A stretch of DNA of 64,000 nt from Moniliophthora roreri (Eukaryota; Basidiomycota; Agaricomycetes; Agaricales; Marasmiaceae): positions 62,001-126,000 of the forward strand of contig LATX02000195.1 in NCBI GenBank assembly GCA_001466705.2, written 5' to 3'. This document shows, piece by piece, positions 36,151 to 47,662 of this stretch (the first letter of the stretch is position 1; every line of letters starts with the position of its first letter). The position numbers and the translations under genes are program-made. Under the pieces are notes generated by a model. It saw only the letters and a list, made by a program, of their open reading frames with translations. It was not told the origin of the DNA and did not search any database.

Positions 36151-37458
36151 ATGTCAAATCCAATGCCAGTCCAGTATCGTCAATTGGGATCTTCGGGTCT
36201 CAGAGTTTCTGTACCTATAGTGCGTCTTCATCGATGATCACAAGCTTAGATACTGACGGGTTTCTTAGCTGGGTGCTATGAGCTTTGGGACAACCGAATG
36301 GCAGGTGCGTATCAACAACGTTATCAGGGCCATCTCACTAAGGAATAAATGTGTAGCCGTGGGTTCTCAACGAAGAGCAGTCCATCGAGATCCTCAAAGC
36401 CGCCTGGGATCGCGGTATCAACACAATCGACACCGCGAATGTCTACTCCAACGGTGAATCCGAACGTATCATTGCCAAGTTCATCCAGAAGGTACCGTAG
36501 AGTACTTGTGCCCTTCAAGTCATGCGATGTTCATATCTATTCTAGTACAACGTCCCCCGAAACCAAATCATCATCCTCTCTAAATGTCATCACCTCGTCG
36601 CCGCTGAACCTTCCGTGCTCACCGTTGTCAACATGGCTGAGCTGGCCAAACAACGCCAATACGTCAATCAATCTGGTTTGTCCCGTGCCGCCATCTTCAA
36701 CCAAGTCGAAGCCTCTCTTGAACGTCTCAACACGACATACATTGACCTTTTGCAAATCCACCGATTTGACCCAGTGACACCTGCAGAAGAAACAATGAAA
36801 GCCTTGCATGACCTAGTGCAGAGCGGGAAAGTGCGATATATCGGCGCCTCATCGATGAGGGCATGGCAGTTTGCGCATCTGAACGAAGTGGCTGCGAGGA
36901 ATGGATGGACAAAGTTCGTGAGCATGCAGGATGAGTATTCGTTGTTGTACCGCGAAGCCGTAAGTAGCCTTCGTTGTTCTGACAGCATTATCCTAATCGT
37001 CAACATCACCAGGAACGCGAAATGCACCCTTACTGCCGCTTTAACGGAATCGGACTCATCCCCTATGGACCTCTGAACGCCGGTAACCTTGCGCGTCCCA
37101 TCGGAAGCTCAACCGTTCGTCATGATACATTGAAAGATACACCTTGGGGGTTCAGGCCTACTGACCCTGACCGCCAAATCGTCGCTCGCGTCGAGGAGCT
37201 GGCGCAGAAGCACAATATCTCTATGGCGAAAGTCGCTTTAGCTTGGGTGGCGTCGAAGGTGTCCAGTCCGATTGTGGGGACATCTTCGTTGAAGAGGCTC
37301 GATGAGAATATACCGGATCCGGAGTTTAAGCTGAGTGATGAGGAGGTGAAGTACTTGGAAGAACCGTGAGTTTTCCCATTGATTCTGGATATATATATAG
37401 TCATGCTTATGCTCGTCTCGATAGATACCTGCCGAAAGCAGTTCGAGCACATGCTTAA
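36151..37458 (+). CDS. Aldo-keto reductase (AKR gene 2)
   Basis: NAD(P)H-dependent AKR, cytosolic, substrate unknown. Exons begin at [20 protein letters not shown] and continue in phase through [12 protein letters not shown], the catalytic Asp in IDTAN, Tyr in VYSNGESER, Lys in IILSKCHH and His in QIHRFDP. Next come [32 protein letters not shown] and the cofactor-binding motif [10 protein letters not shown], ending [11 protein letters not shown]. Size is about 345-350 aa, complete for the family. It is a tandem duplicate of AKR gene 3 with the same intron positions. The exon at 36546 onward is the one to which the relic at 14247-14400 is related. An in-frame Met four codons downstream (36163) is an alternative start. 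Confidence 0.92.
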
Positions 37459-38436
37459 CTTGTAGCTAAACGATGCCAAGCGAATGTGTAGAATTATAAT
37501 AAATAGGACTCAGTTTGATATCTGCTTCACGTCTCTGAGAATGACCTATAAAGTACTTCAGAAACTGCATGTCTGGCTTCGCCGGATTCTGGCGAACAGC
37601 CGTCGATAGGTACTCGTTCTCATCAAGGAAGAAAATGTCAAGTTACCCCAGGGTTTAAAGTGCGAAGCTATGTCGGCCCGCTGATGTTGTGAAATCACAC
37701 CGTCGTTGAAAGAGTAAAATACCGCGCGTGGCATCACATGGCATTTTGGACCGAAATGCCGGCTACTTCGCCCCTCCACTCACTTCGTGCCTACCCTCCC
37801 ATCCCCAACAAAAGTCACTGCTCCTTAGCAGCTGTGTTAAGCTCATATAGTTAGAGCAGAATTGTGAACCAACCAAGTTAAAAATCACATTGACTATCCC
37901 TCACATTTTGGCATTTAACATGCAGAAAGGTCGAAAATGCCAAAAATGCCGGAAAATGCTGAAAGGTATGAATGTCACTCTACCGATGGCCCGAGAGCCA
38001 GGCGCTTAGCATCTACTCGACGCGTCATCCCTGTTACAACACAACTTGGTCGTTCGATGATCCCTTTTCAAGGGGCGGATTCGGAGGATCACTGATAAGT
38101 TCAAAAAGAAAGCGAAAAGAAAAATCAAACAGGTTCCATTCTATTGCATGCCCCCCCGATGTACCCGAAACGTCCGCGATCTGGAAGCCGCCAAGCTGAC
38201 GTTCCTCAATGTCTGGAGTGATACGTGAGTAATATTCCGACAGCGTCGAACTTGAAGTGGATTACAATCCACTGTCACTGACCTCGGATACCTTCCGAAA
38301 AGCCATGAGTTTCTAACTTACTGGATAACAAGAACAGTATATATACTGCAGGTACGAGACAGATTCCTTACTAGCAAAAACTCCCACTTCATACGCAGAA
38401 GAATCATCGTCGAGCGAACACAGAAGCGCAGCAAGC
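37459..38436. other. Spacer between tandem AKR genes
   Basis: No gene seen. Carries repeated AAATGCC/GGCATTT elements (listed separately) and a TATATATA box at 38338-38345 some 92 bp before the AKR gene 3 ATG. The sequence after both AKR TATA boxes is similar (TGCAGGT, then CAAAA..C.CCCAC). Confidence 0.55.
37740..37965. repeat. Cluster of AAATGCC / GGCATTT elements with hairpin
   Basis: At 37740-37763 the motif occurs as two facing arms (GCATTTTGG...GAAATGCC). At 37903-37915 and 37936-37948, ACATTTTGGCATT and AATGCCAAAAATG form an inverted repeat with about a 20-nt loop, followed by two more direct copies to 37963. They lie 470-700 bp upstream of AKR gene 3. Confidence 0.7.
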
Positions 38437-39757
38437 ATGTCAGACCCAAAGCAAGTTCAATACCGTCAGTTGGGAATTTCTGGCCTCAGGGTGTCTGTAC
38501 CCATCGTACGTTCCCATCTAACATGACATCTCCCATTCATGCTGACTAGTACCCAGCTGGGCGCAATGAGCTTTGGAAAGACTGAATGGCAGGTATGATG
38601 CTTCACAGACGTTGTCAAGTCAGCTATCGTACTGAAGATTCACATAGCCATGGGTTGTGGAGGAAGAAAAGTCCATCGGGATCCTCAAAGCAGCATGGGA
38701 TTATGGCATCAACACCATTGACACCGCCAACGCGTACTCAAACGGTGACTCCGAACGTATCATCGCAAAGTTCATTGAAAAGGTGCGTTGGGACCTCACC
38801 GATCACATTGATTTCATCTATCAGCGTTCTGATTCAGGCATCTCCCTGCAGTACAATATCCCTCGAGAACAGATCATCATTCTTACTAAAGCATACTTTG
38901 TCGTTGGCGATGAGCCGTCCGTGCTGGCTGCCGCTTACATGGACGATCTACTCAAACAACGTCAATACGTCAATCAGGGCGGCCTCTCCCGCGCTGCTAT
39001 CTTTAACCAAGTTGAGGCCTCTCTCAAGCGCCTCAATACGACCTACATCGATCTCTTCCAGATCCATCGCTATGATCCGTCGACACCTGCAGAGGAGACT
39101 ATGAAGGCGCTGCATGACCTAGTGCAGAATGGAAAGGTCAGATACATTGGAGCATCTTCCATGAGGGCGTGGCAGTTTGCGCATTTGAACGAGGTAGCGG
39201 CGAGAAATGGGTGGACCAGGTTTATCAGTATGCAAGATGAGTACTCTTTATTGTACAGGGAGGAAGTGCGTACTTGTTTCTTGTACGTTCGCATCTCATC
39301 TTGAACTCTGCCTCTTTAGGAACGCGAGATGCATGCTTATTGTCGCTTCAATGGGATTGGAATCATTCCCTGGGGTCCCATGGACGGCGGGAACTTGACC
39401 CGTCCGATTGGGGCCTCGAGTGTTCGATCTGATACGTTTTCGAAATCACCATGGGGCTTCAAACCTAATGATTCTGACCGTGAAATCCTCTCTCGTGTCG
39501 AGGAGCTCGCGAAGAAGCGTAGTGTTTCGATGGCTAGGATTGCCTTGGCGTGGGTGACGATGAAGGTGACTAGTCCCATTGTAGGGACGTCTTCGTTGAA
39601 GAGGCTCGAGGACAATATTCCGGATCCGGAGCTCAAGTTGAGCGATGATGAAGTGAGGTACCTGGAAGAGCCGTGAGTTATTCCATTCCGGAACTCTATA
39701 TCTCCGTGTTGACAGCCTTGCAGATACACTCCTAAAGCAATTCGCGGACACGCTTAA
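38437..39757 (+). CDS. Aldo-keto reductase (AKR gene 3)
   Basis: Tandem paralogue of AKR gene 2, same intron positions and complete catalytic tetrad: Asp in IDTAN, Tyr in AYSNGDSER, Lys in IILTKAY, His in QIHRYDP. It starts MSDPKQVQYRQLGISGLRVS and ends PYTPKAIRGHA. Differences cluster in the loop after the catalytic Lys (AYFVVGDEPSVLAAAY against [16 protein letters not shown]), which borders the substrate pocket in AKRs. This hints at a changed substrate range (inference). The intron at 38783-38851 is 69 nt and free of in-frame stops, so retention would insert 23 residues rather than truncate. Size is about 345-350 aa. Confidence 0.92.
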
Positions 39758-41795
39758 GTAGTTGAACAGTGTCACCACCATCTATACGATCAGAAATTAG
39801 AATGGATGCTACTTGCAGTTTCTTGGCCTTTCTATCTCTGGCTATCTCCGACGGTAATTTTATCGGTGGCATGCCATATGTCTACCAAACAGACGCCCTC
39901 GCGTCAAAAATGACCCCCAAATTCCATCTAAAAAACCTCGGAAGCCGACTCCCTGCTAAATTTAGGGAAATCGGTGGATTTTTTTCGCGGGGCCGCTGGG
40001 AAGGTCCCGAAGTAAATTACCACAGACTGGGAAGTCCTTTCTATAAGCAGTTACCACCGTCTGTGTCGTATTGACAATATCCTAAGAGAAAATTATCACT
40101 CACTAGAAACTATGTGCAATGACTCTTTAGTTTGATAGGGATTGAAAACCTGTGGTCAAAGCAACGTCCAGGTCAAAGCGGTTTCTAGAAGGACTGGTGG
40201 CCCCTTCTTCACATGGCGGAGTACTTAACCTGGTGTTATGTCGCGGGACGCCTCGGGTTAAGTATTCAAACTCGAAACAATAGTCACTATGATTCTTCAT
40301 CTAGTACAGCTTCGCCAAGTTGGGGTGTCGAGGAATGACCAAGGAGTGCTTTTATGGCGAACCAAAAGCGCTAAGGAGCAGAGCCTGAAACTGTTAGTCA
40401 TTGGGAATCACCGTTGGATCATGATCAGCCTGAAACGAGAAACTCGTCAAGGAGATCACTGATATTCATCGTCACGCAGGCCGCAGGCGGTCCACCCCAA
40501 GCACTCGTGTGGTGGAATAGTTCTAACTTTGATAGCCACACTACTGCGACTGTTTTCCCCTTCGAACTAGGCATTCCGGGTGTGTCCGTTCTAGACCATC
40601 CTTGGAGCATTTGGGCGTTTCACTTGGCTGGCATTCATGACGGCGTTTAGAGCGTTAAGCCCGTCGCTATGCCTTAAATGTAAATGTCACAATGATTTGA
40701 AGGAGGACTGGTCGTCATGATGCTCCCGACCTGAGGCAAAATCTGTCGATCTACCGGATCTGTCGGCCTTCAGCCGGTAGAATCCAAGGTGATGCAGGTA
40801 GTATAGGGTGCGAAGGCTCGAAAGTGCAGACCTGAGTACGGTGTTGGGAGAGCTTGCGCAATTCTGCACGGGTACGTCGGAGTATTCTGTGTCGAGTGCC
40901 CTGGCTGTGTTCCTGCGATGAGTGCAGGGTCATCATCGCAAAGCCTCCGGGTAGCCGGAGCTCCGGATTAGATCCCTGCTACATGTGTATATTGACATTT
41001 CGTTCCATTGCCAATGGAAAGAAATTGAATTACTTGAGGAACACCTCTTCACTAACTTGTCACTAACCCTTGTTTGGATTTTATAAGAATATTCCCATCA
41101 CGGGCCCCACGTCGGTGAAGGTATATACAGCAACTTTGGACAGCACCGCCGGTCTCGAGTAAATTTTGCCGAAAGGTTGTTGGCTGGCAGAAATTCTGGA
41201 TCTGCCATATCCGTTCTAGTGGGTCCCAGGGCTAGAGGATCAGGGGACTCCGCCATCATTGCGTATCTCGAGCGCTAATGGTGTCAATGCAAGTAATATG
41301 CACTGGGGCCGCGCACCATATACTGGATGCGAAGCTGTGATGGTACGGCCTCAGGTGGCTTGCAATGTTCAGATTGACGCGCAGTTGAGCGCTACCGTCA
41401 AAAGACATGTGCGAGTTTTTTCCAATAAAAGTAAATAGCTGTAAGAGTGACTCACCATAAGCAATAGTTACTTGAGTTGGTTTCGAGGACCTAACTTTCC
41501 CGTGGAAACCCCTATTGTCCAAGAAGGGGGCGCAGCCGGAATATAAATTCGCTACACGTTCTACGATGGAATGTAGACCGCACTCCCTTCATCCCTCCCT
41601 CTCCATCTCAACGTTGCCCTTGTTGTTGTCGTTGTCGGCTTTGAGCGCCATATCATTCAAAATCATCACGTCCCTGTCCAAACACTTTCGGTGAGTGACA
41701 CAAATAAGGGTATTTATCCGGATAATGATTTTCGCTTACCTCCTTACGATCCTGAACAGATAGACGAACAGCATCTTCGAAGAATACTCCTCCTC
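39758..41795. other. Intergenic region, no supported gene
   Basis: Two kilobases with only short open frames. A signal-like start (MDATCSFLAFLSLAISDG) occurs near 39801 but leads nowhere. A minus-strand frame at 41256-41522 has a GTGAGT donor but no consistent continuation. The last 250 bp contain pyrimidine-rich sequence and a likely 5'-UTR intron (GTGAGT at 41690 to CAG at about 41760) of the next gene. Confidence 0.45.
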
Positions 41796-42449
41796 ATGTC
41801 GACTCCAGAGCGAAAGACCGTGCGTTTCGTCGACGGGGACGAAACGCACGCAATCTCAACCCCGTCACCTCCAATGACTAGCTCCTCGCTGTCTGCGTCA
41901 CCGTCGAGCCCGAGGGCGCTCGAGCTCCATCCCCGCAGTGACGTCGCCCCAAACATAGACGACATCCACGCTGTCCTACGGTTTAGATCTCCTCCTCGGT
42001 TTAACTTTGACGTCTCGAGAGACCCTGGTATTGTGCTATCGCCTTCTCCCGTTCTCACACTAGAGGTGCGAACAGAGCCGGCGACGATTCCTCCGGTAGC
42101 ATCCGTCAAGCTGATCTCGAAATTCCTGCCCTGGAGTATCGAGATCAAGCCTTCAGCGACGGATGAAGATGCGTATGTTACAGTGGCCGATCTCTTGGGC
42201 GGGTTGTATCGTGCATTGCGTCTCCCAGTGACAGATGCCGAATACGAGGCCAGCAACAAATTGGAGGTCTTCAATGCATACGAGGCGCGGTGTAAGCGGG
42301 TGGCCACAGAGGAAGGTGCGCTTGCATCGGACGTCGAACACTCGAAAGGAATCAAACGGGTAGATTTCCTCTTGGGAAATTTAAGATTCTATGGATTGTC
42401 AAGGATCCCGGGGAGACCTGATCTCCTCAAGTTCAGCGTTGCGAAATAA
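41796..42449 (+). CDS. DUF6699-type basidiomycete protein
   Basis: Single coding exon, 217 aa. The start [16 protein letters not shown] is the first ATG; the frame stays open upstream only through a probable 5'-UTR intron beginning GTGAGT. The N-terminal 45 residues are Ser/Pro-rich and disordered. The rest matches the pattern I associate with DUF6699: an [10 protein letters not shown] strand, an [15 protein letters not shown] segment, [26 protein letters not shown], a tail of R/K-rich helix and a closing [17 protein letters not shown]. Function of the family is unknown. It is not next to any related gene here. Confidence 0.75.
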   Translation: MSTPERKTVRFVDGDETHAISTPSPPMTSSSLSASPSSPRALELHPRSDVAPNIDDIHAVLRFRSPPRFNFDVSRDPGIVLSPSPVLTLEVRTEPATIPPVASVKLISKFLPWSIEIKPSATDEDAYVTVADLLGGLYRALRLPVTDAEYEASNKLEVFNAYEARCKRVATEEGALASDVEHSKGIKRVDFLLGNLRFYGLSRIPGRPDLLKFSVAK

Positions 42450-43107
42450 TGATGACGATGATGATGGCGAGCTGGTTCTCCCGTATTTGGGTGAGTACTT
42501 TTTCTCATTGTCTTGTCGAATAGCCTTGTTTACTGACAGATCCAGAAATCAGTCTTTTGAAACTTGACAGTCTGATGAGGATAAATGTCCTACTTACAAT
42601 ACCGCTGGCATATAATTCCATTTCAACTGTATTTCATGATTCTTGTATGATTAGAACGACCCCGCTAAATAGACGGAACACTTGAATTTCGATTATGAGC
42701 GCACAGAAGAAGAGGTAACAGATGCAATGATCTTCAGTATACTGATTTGGAAGAGCACTGGTGCATATATCCTTTTTCGACGAGAAATGTCAAACGACGA
42801 GACAGCGCGAATGCTTGGACTTACCCACGCTTTTTGGAGATACAGTTCTTTCTAAACTTGAATTCGAGAGAGCAATGGATGATAGTGTTCTTCCTTCATG
42901 GACACGTATGGTAAATCCCGACATGGTCGGGACTCGACGCGGCCACCTCGAGCAGCGCCGGTTAAATTTTTTATGCTCACGTGCCCTAGGGCCTGGGCCC
43001 CGTAGACTCTACAGTACTAGTCATGCTTAAGCTCCATTCACCATTCTAATAAAAACAAACTAGCTAAGCGAAAGCATGAAAGCAGAGAAATAGAGCGAGA
43101 AAGACCA
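42450..43107. other. Convergent 3' region
   Basis: Lies between the ends of the DUF6699 gene and the F-box-like gene. It opens with a GATGATGACGATGATGATGG microsatellite-like stretch. Only scattered short open frames are visible. Confidence 0.45.
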
Positions 43108-44028
43108 TTAAATTTGCCTTTGTAATGCAAGTAGAATACGTGATAGTTCGTCCTTGGAGAAACTTTCTGTCAGCATCTTCTCATAATCCGACCAACTGTC
43201 GTCACTGCATTCTTCCGCTCGACTCTGCTCCTCCTCACAATCGAAGAACTCCTCACTGTCCTCGTCCGTCGACTCATCTTCTTCATCACTGAAGTCCTCA
43301 TCCTCGTAGACTGACGGGAGTGCAACGGGCTGAATGGACTCTTCTTCCTTCCAGGCGTCCTGTTCAAACACCAACAATCGCTCTCTGCCACCACAAGCAT
43401 CGAGCAATTCCTGTGCAACTCCCTTTGACGTGCCTATGACCCTTAACCTCCGCACAAATGGCATTGACCCATGCTTCATGCCAAACCTTTCGTAACCCCT
43501 CGATTTGATTGCTAGGACGTGCACTGGATTCGTCTCTTCCCCATATGTAAAATGGATATCAAGTTCTCGGACTTGATATGGCAGATGCGAGAATGGTTGA
43601 TATTCGAATATGGTCTCCAACAAAAAACTTTTCATCTCGAGGGCGATTCTGCGTAAGAATGGCAACCGTTTGGGATGGGAGAATATGTTCCGGAGTACTT
43701 CGTGAATGGCTTTTCCGATGAGCTGCTCATCTTTATCTGGACCAGGAATAAGGTGATTACGCTCATGCTCAAAGGTTATCGAGCGGCAGAGTTGGTCAAG
43801 GGGATATTGAAGGTAGCTTCTGCCATCGAGGATATCGAGAAACTTTGAGCCATGCGATGCGCTGAGGATGTATACGTCGCGTGCAGCAATCCTGGCGAAA
43901 ACTGAATTCCACCGCTTGGAAACCAAATTGGAAGACTTGATGAATAATGCTCGGTGCGAAGTGGAGAGTGGTGAAAGCCAGAGGGTGGAAATGATCTGTT
44001 CAATGATATCGAGGGGAAGTGAAGCCAT
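43108..44028 (-). CDS. F-box-like protein with acidic tail
   Basis: Single exon, 306 aa. The N-terminus (MASLPLDIIEQIISTLWLSP, then SNLVSKRWNSVFARI) follows the F-box pattern of agaricomycete proteins, though weaker than in the other copies. The middle is helical and Leu-rich. Residues near 240-285 form a very acidic stretch (EDEDFSDEEDESTDEDSEEF), followed by a short helix to the end. No LRRs are obvious. A role as an SCF receptor is likely by family, not shown. It is not close in sequence to the pair at 1.2 and 12.6 kb. Confidence 0.8.
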   Translation of the reverse strand: MASLPLDIIEQIISTLWLSPLSTSHRALFIKSSNLVSKRWNSVFARIAARDVYILSASHGSKFLDILDGRSYLQYPLDQLCRSITFEHERNHLIPGPDKDEQLIGKAIHEVLRNIFSHPKRLPFLRRIALEMKSFLLETIFEYQPFSHLPYQVRELDIHFTYGEETNPVHVLAIKSRGYERFGMKHGSMPFVRRLRVIGTSKGVAQELLDACGGRERLLVFEQDAWKEEESIQPVALPSVYEDEDFSDEEDESTDEDSEEFFDCEEEQSRAEECSDDSWSDYEKMLTESFSKDELSRILLALQRQI

Positions 44029-45362
44029 TGTTCTGTGTGGTTTACAACTGAGCGGTGAAAAGCTGTAGCTCGAAGACCGGCCTTTTTATACAGCCATCCC
44101 CTTGGCTTGTTTATGAACCATTGTCATTGTCTCCGATTGACGCGAGGCGAGAGTCAGCCAGAATCTAGGTCCATCTCTGTCGCAGGTATTTAGCCGTAGT
44201 GAGACATTGCGCCCTGTGTATGATTCAGTGATGTCCTCGAGAATTTACGAAGGAACGCAGCATCATATAACCGGTACTGAGCGCTGGGCGGGGGATGGGG
44301 AGTCGTGGGGAGTCGAAGTCAACGACATGATGGCCCTGACGAAACGTCGGCAAGTAATTATCTAGCCGGAACTTGCGCCGGCAAATATTTGAGAAAGCAC
44401 GTGCACACTTCCTTCACTAAAGTGAACTACGATTTTGTGAACTTTGGGCGCTGAGGATGTTATGCATATTCAACTTGCAAGCCAAGGAGAAATGCGAGCT
44501 TGTTTCAGTAGCCGTAAGTTTCGCAAGTTCCACACAGCCTTCGACTCTCCACGCACCTGAATGATGAATCAGGGTCAGACGGTTGACAAGTTGGGCTCAT
44601 CCCAGCCATTGTCGTACAAGCCATTCACATCTCTTACTAGATACCAGATGAATAGCAAAAATTATCCAAACCTCTTTACAGACGCTAATAAAGCGTTCCT
44701 TAGAACCTTGCATACCCAATGGATACCGTGGCAGTCCAGACTCGCAAGTCTCTAATCTCAGAACATGCGCCAGTTTCGCAAGTCTGGAAGTATTACCGTT
44801 AGTTTCGCAGGTACGCTAGTGTGCAGGTACCTGATTCAGGACTGCCTCCAAGGTAAAATGACCGCATGTTTCGGAAGGTGACCTGGAGCTGCAGTACATG
44901 TCTCAGATTGAGCACTGCGCCGACAGACGTGCTGGGATCTTCGAACTGTGGTAAGCTCGTTAATTAGGTGACTTACAGCTTTGAATGTGCTAAACAGCGG
45001 ACATGAACTAAGGGAAAGGCGTCCAGAGACCTTTATGCGACGGGGAAAAGCAAGCTGGGGTTTTTCATTTCGATCAGCCGTTGGTTTCGCATCTCTGAGC
45101 AACTCGGCGATCGAGAGTATGGACGCCCTCACCGTGATTGCGCTTTCATCGCGCGAATGCACTTGGAATGTAGGAAATCAAGGGCATTTACGAAAGGAGA
45201 GAATGACGACGAGTCTTTTCAGCATCCTTTAATAGACCTTGAATTACTGAGGAAATAAATAACCGAGAATCACATTGGGATGAAAAGTTGAATGAAGGCG
45301 GCGATGCTCCCGAACTCGGGAATACGGACCAATCACTGTTTTCATGGGATTAAGTAGTCTGT
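44029..45362. other. Intergenic region
   Basis: No supported gene. The stretch 44510-44815 carries three copies of AGTTTCGCA(A/G)GT at about 44515, 44770 and 44800, of unknown meaning. Small open frames lack splice or family support. Confidence 0.4.
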
Positions 45363-45652
45363 TTAGCGCAACGTCGAACGTACGAAGCCGCACCTTGGAG
45401 GGCGTTCAAGTTGCTTCTTTATCGGAAGCAACCCCATCTGCAGGCATCGACCCTCGTTGGCCGGGGGTATGAGACCCACGTCGTCTGGGTCAGCGGCACG
45501 GTCGACTGGTAGTGGTATAACGAGAGAGGCTGAGACGTACATGGCTAGGCAGTATATCCGTCAGCGATTAATTTGTGGAAAAAGAATACAGGAAACTCAC
45601 CGAGATATGCAGCAGCAGCAGCAAGGAGAGTCAAGGTGTTGGGGAACTGCAT
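45363..45652 (-). CDS. Candidate small secreted peptide
   Basis: Two exons (45601-45652 and 45363-45544) separated by a 56-nt GTGAGT...CTAG intron with a GCTGAC branch-like site encode 77 aa. The first exon is a hydrophobic signal peptide with an Ala run (MQFPNTLTLLAAAAAYL). The mature part is short and basic toward the end, with two Cys (EGRCLQM and PPRCGF). A second possible donor (GTACGT) just before the stop could extend it. No family is recognised. The sound splice signals and signal peptide make it more likely a gene than a chance frame. Confidence 0.45.
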
Positions 45653-46923
45653 GACTGGAAATAAGGAATGGAAATAAAATGAGTGTGTGGCTACTTGATT
45701 AAGGAACGGCTGCTGCACCAGCTTATACAGTATACTGTACCCATCCTTCCTGCAACAATAAACAGACACAAAGGAAAAAGTGCTTCAGGAATACGCGGGG
45801 ACCTTTGAGAAGACACTAGATATTTCGTGTATCGAGATTGATCTGGTCGTCGGCGTGGCGCATTAAAGAGGACACCCAGGCTTCGCCAAGAATAGCTGTG
45901 TCAGTGGCGCCCTCGCCATCAGGGATCTACTAAACCAAGAGCGTAGGCAAACCGGAAAGGTACAGAGATGTCACAGAATATTCGTGCGCAGAAAGGTCTG
46001 AGACGGGGTTTTGTCGGCGAGCTCCGGTGGCTCCAAGATGTGTGACTGGCCTCCAGAAACGAAAGGGGAATGACGGAACACCCGGGCTGGGAAGGGGTCT
46101 AGGTGCTGTGCCAACCAACTTGGTATAGATATAGGTGTGTCACGGCGAAGGTTTGCTCATCTAGCGATGAGATCTCAGCTAACGTCCGCAGTTATTTTAT
46201 TTCAGAGCGAGAAATGTCTAGGACAGCATGAGAAGCTGCACCGTCTGATATATTATATGAGATAGGAACGCACCTCCGTATCTCAGATTGGCGCGAACGC
46301 TCATTCAACGGGATCCATCAGAATTTGGACCGATCGGTGTAATAGGGTTGTGCGAGGTGACCATTCATATTCAGATTTAGGCAGGCACAACACTCGGACA
46401 CTGCGTCATCAGCTAACAATAGAATCCTTTTGAGGCATGAGAAAACGACAGGTGAAATGAGCTTAGGTAACGCGGTTCTCGCGATGTCGACACAAAAATA
46501 TCGTGGTGCATACAGTAACATAGCCGTCTGAACCGCTTCTTTCTGTCATCGAGTGACAGAAGCTTGGACCTGGTTTCATGCCCGTTGTGGAGTCCTTGCG
46601 TATGAGGCTGACCAAACGAGATTGTGCAAGCTTTCACAATTAAGGGTCTATTAGCACTGTAGATAACACAGGAGCTTCAAGAAGTCCCCGGAAATGTAGT
46701 AAACACCGAGAAAGGATAACTGAGCCTGTTCCCACAGGGAGAACAAAAATCAGCATTTTGACAAGATAGAAGCATTCAAAAACGTACCAAAGCCGCCGTT
46801 TTAAGGTTCAAAGATCCCCATCTCTTGCTCTTGCTCTACCACCTGTCGACCTTGCTTCCACCGCTCCCTCTCGATAAATTTTCCAGAGAATAACTGACCA
46901 AAATTTCGTCAATTTAGAATCCT
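45653..46923. other. Intergenic region, nothing recognised
   Basis: Open frames on the minus strand (45930-46118, 46318-46637) are short and without splice partners or family features. I see no repeat or element here. Confidence 0.4.
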
Positions 46924-47346
46924 CTAGTGCTCGGTCAGGATTCCAGAGTGATTTGCCCACGAGTCTGGGACCATTTGCTGTTGCGTCTGACCAAGCGTTG
47001 GGCCAAAGGAAGCCATCCGTTTATACCTTGAATCTGGCTTGTCGAGATCATCCTGTTCTTCTTGCTGGTCTTTTTCCCAGTCTCCTTGGTTCTTTAACGA
47101 CGGCGAAACTGGCGGTCTGAGTGAAAGGGGAGCGTAACGATGATGGTCTGACGCGTCGCTCACTTTGCCATTCGGTCGGCCGGCAGACCGGCAGATCCGC
47201 GAAAACATTTTGATCGCTACCACCGTGTCCTTGTTCCCTGTTGTCCTAGAGGCCAACCACTGCATCGCTTGCAAAACTAATTGCTTGAGGGAAGAAGTTC
47301 GCACAACCTGTCTCTGCCCCGTGGCACCTCCAAGCAACGTTCTCAC
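46924..47346 (-). CDS. Possible hypothetical gene (partial model)
   Basis: Open frame of about 140 codons on the minus strand, hydrophilic with a Lys/Glu/Gln-rich part (DWEKDQQEEQDDLDKPDSRY). The first codon shown is not ATG, so an upstream exon is required. A hydrophobic stretch further upstream on the same strand (MTIMVIMYCIWANSAPGSVL, near 47410-47545) could be that exon, but I found no phase-correct junction. Treat as uncertain. Confidence 0.25.
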   Translation of the reverse strand: MRTLLGGATGQRQVVRTSSLKQLVLQAMQWLASRTTGNKDTVVAIKMFSRICRSAGRPNGKVSDASDHHRYAPLSLRPPVSPSLKNQGDWEKDQQEEQDDLDKPDSRYKRMASFGPTLGQTQQQMVPDSWANHSGILTEH

Positions 47347-47662
47347 AGGCTCAGGTGTGATTCTCGAAAGAACGATACAAATTCCGTTGATTCTTGGCTT
47401 GATTCCGATTTCATTTCACCTCCAGAATCAGGACTTGGAAGTAGAAAAAGAACCCGGTAGGAAGGCGGAAGGAAGAGAACAACACGAGGACTGATCCGGG
47501 TGCGGAGTTTGCCCAGATGCAGTACATAATGACCATGATAGTCATGCTCATGTTCACTCTTCCTCATTTGTCTATTCTCTATCTTACTGAACTTATCACC
47601 AGACGCACTGCCTCATATCACTACTCATTGCTACTATTACCGCTCGTTGAACGCTTCGCAGG

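Noticed and set aside
38657..39304. 215-codon open frame taken as an AKR start
   Set aside because: It reads through a 69-nt stop-free intron and misses the first exons. The spliced model from 38437 matches the sister gene.
42449..42468. GATGAT-type tract as a regulatory repeat
   Set aside because: A short simple repeat just after a stop codon with no further structure.
47165..47494. Plus-strand frame of 109 codons
   Set aside because: No start context, no splice partner, and it opposes a frame that looks at least as coding.
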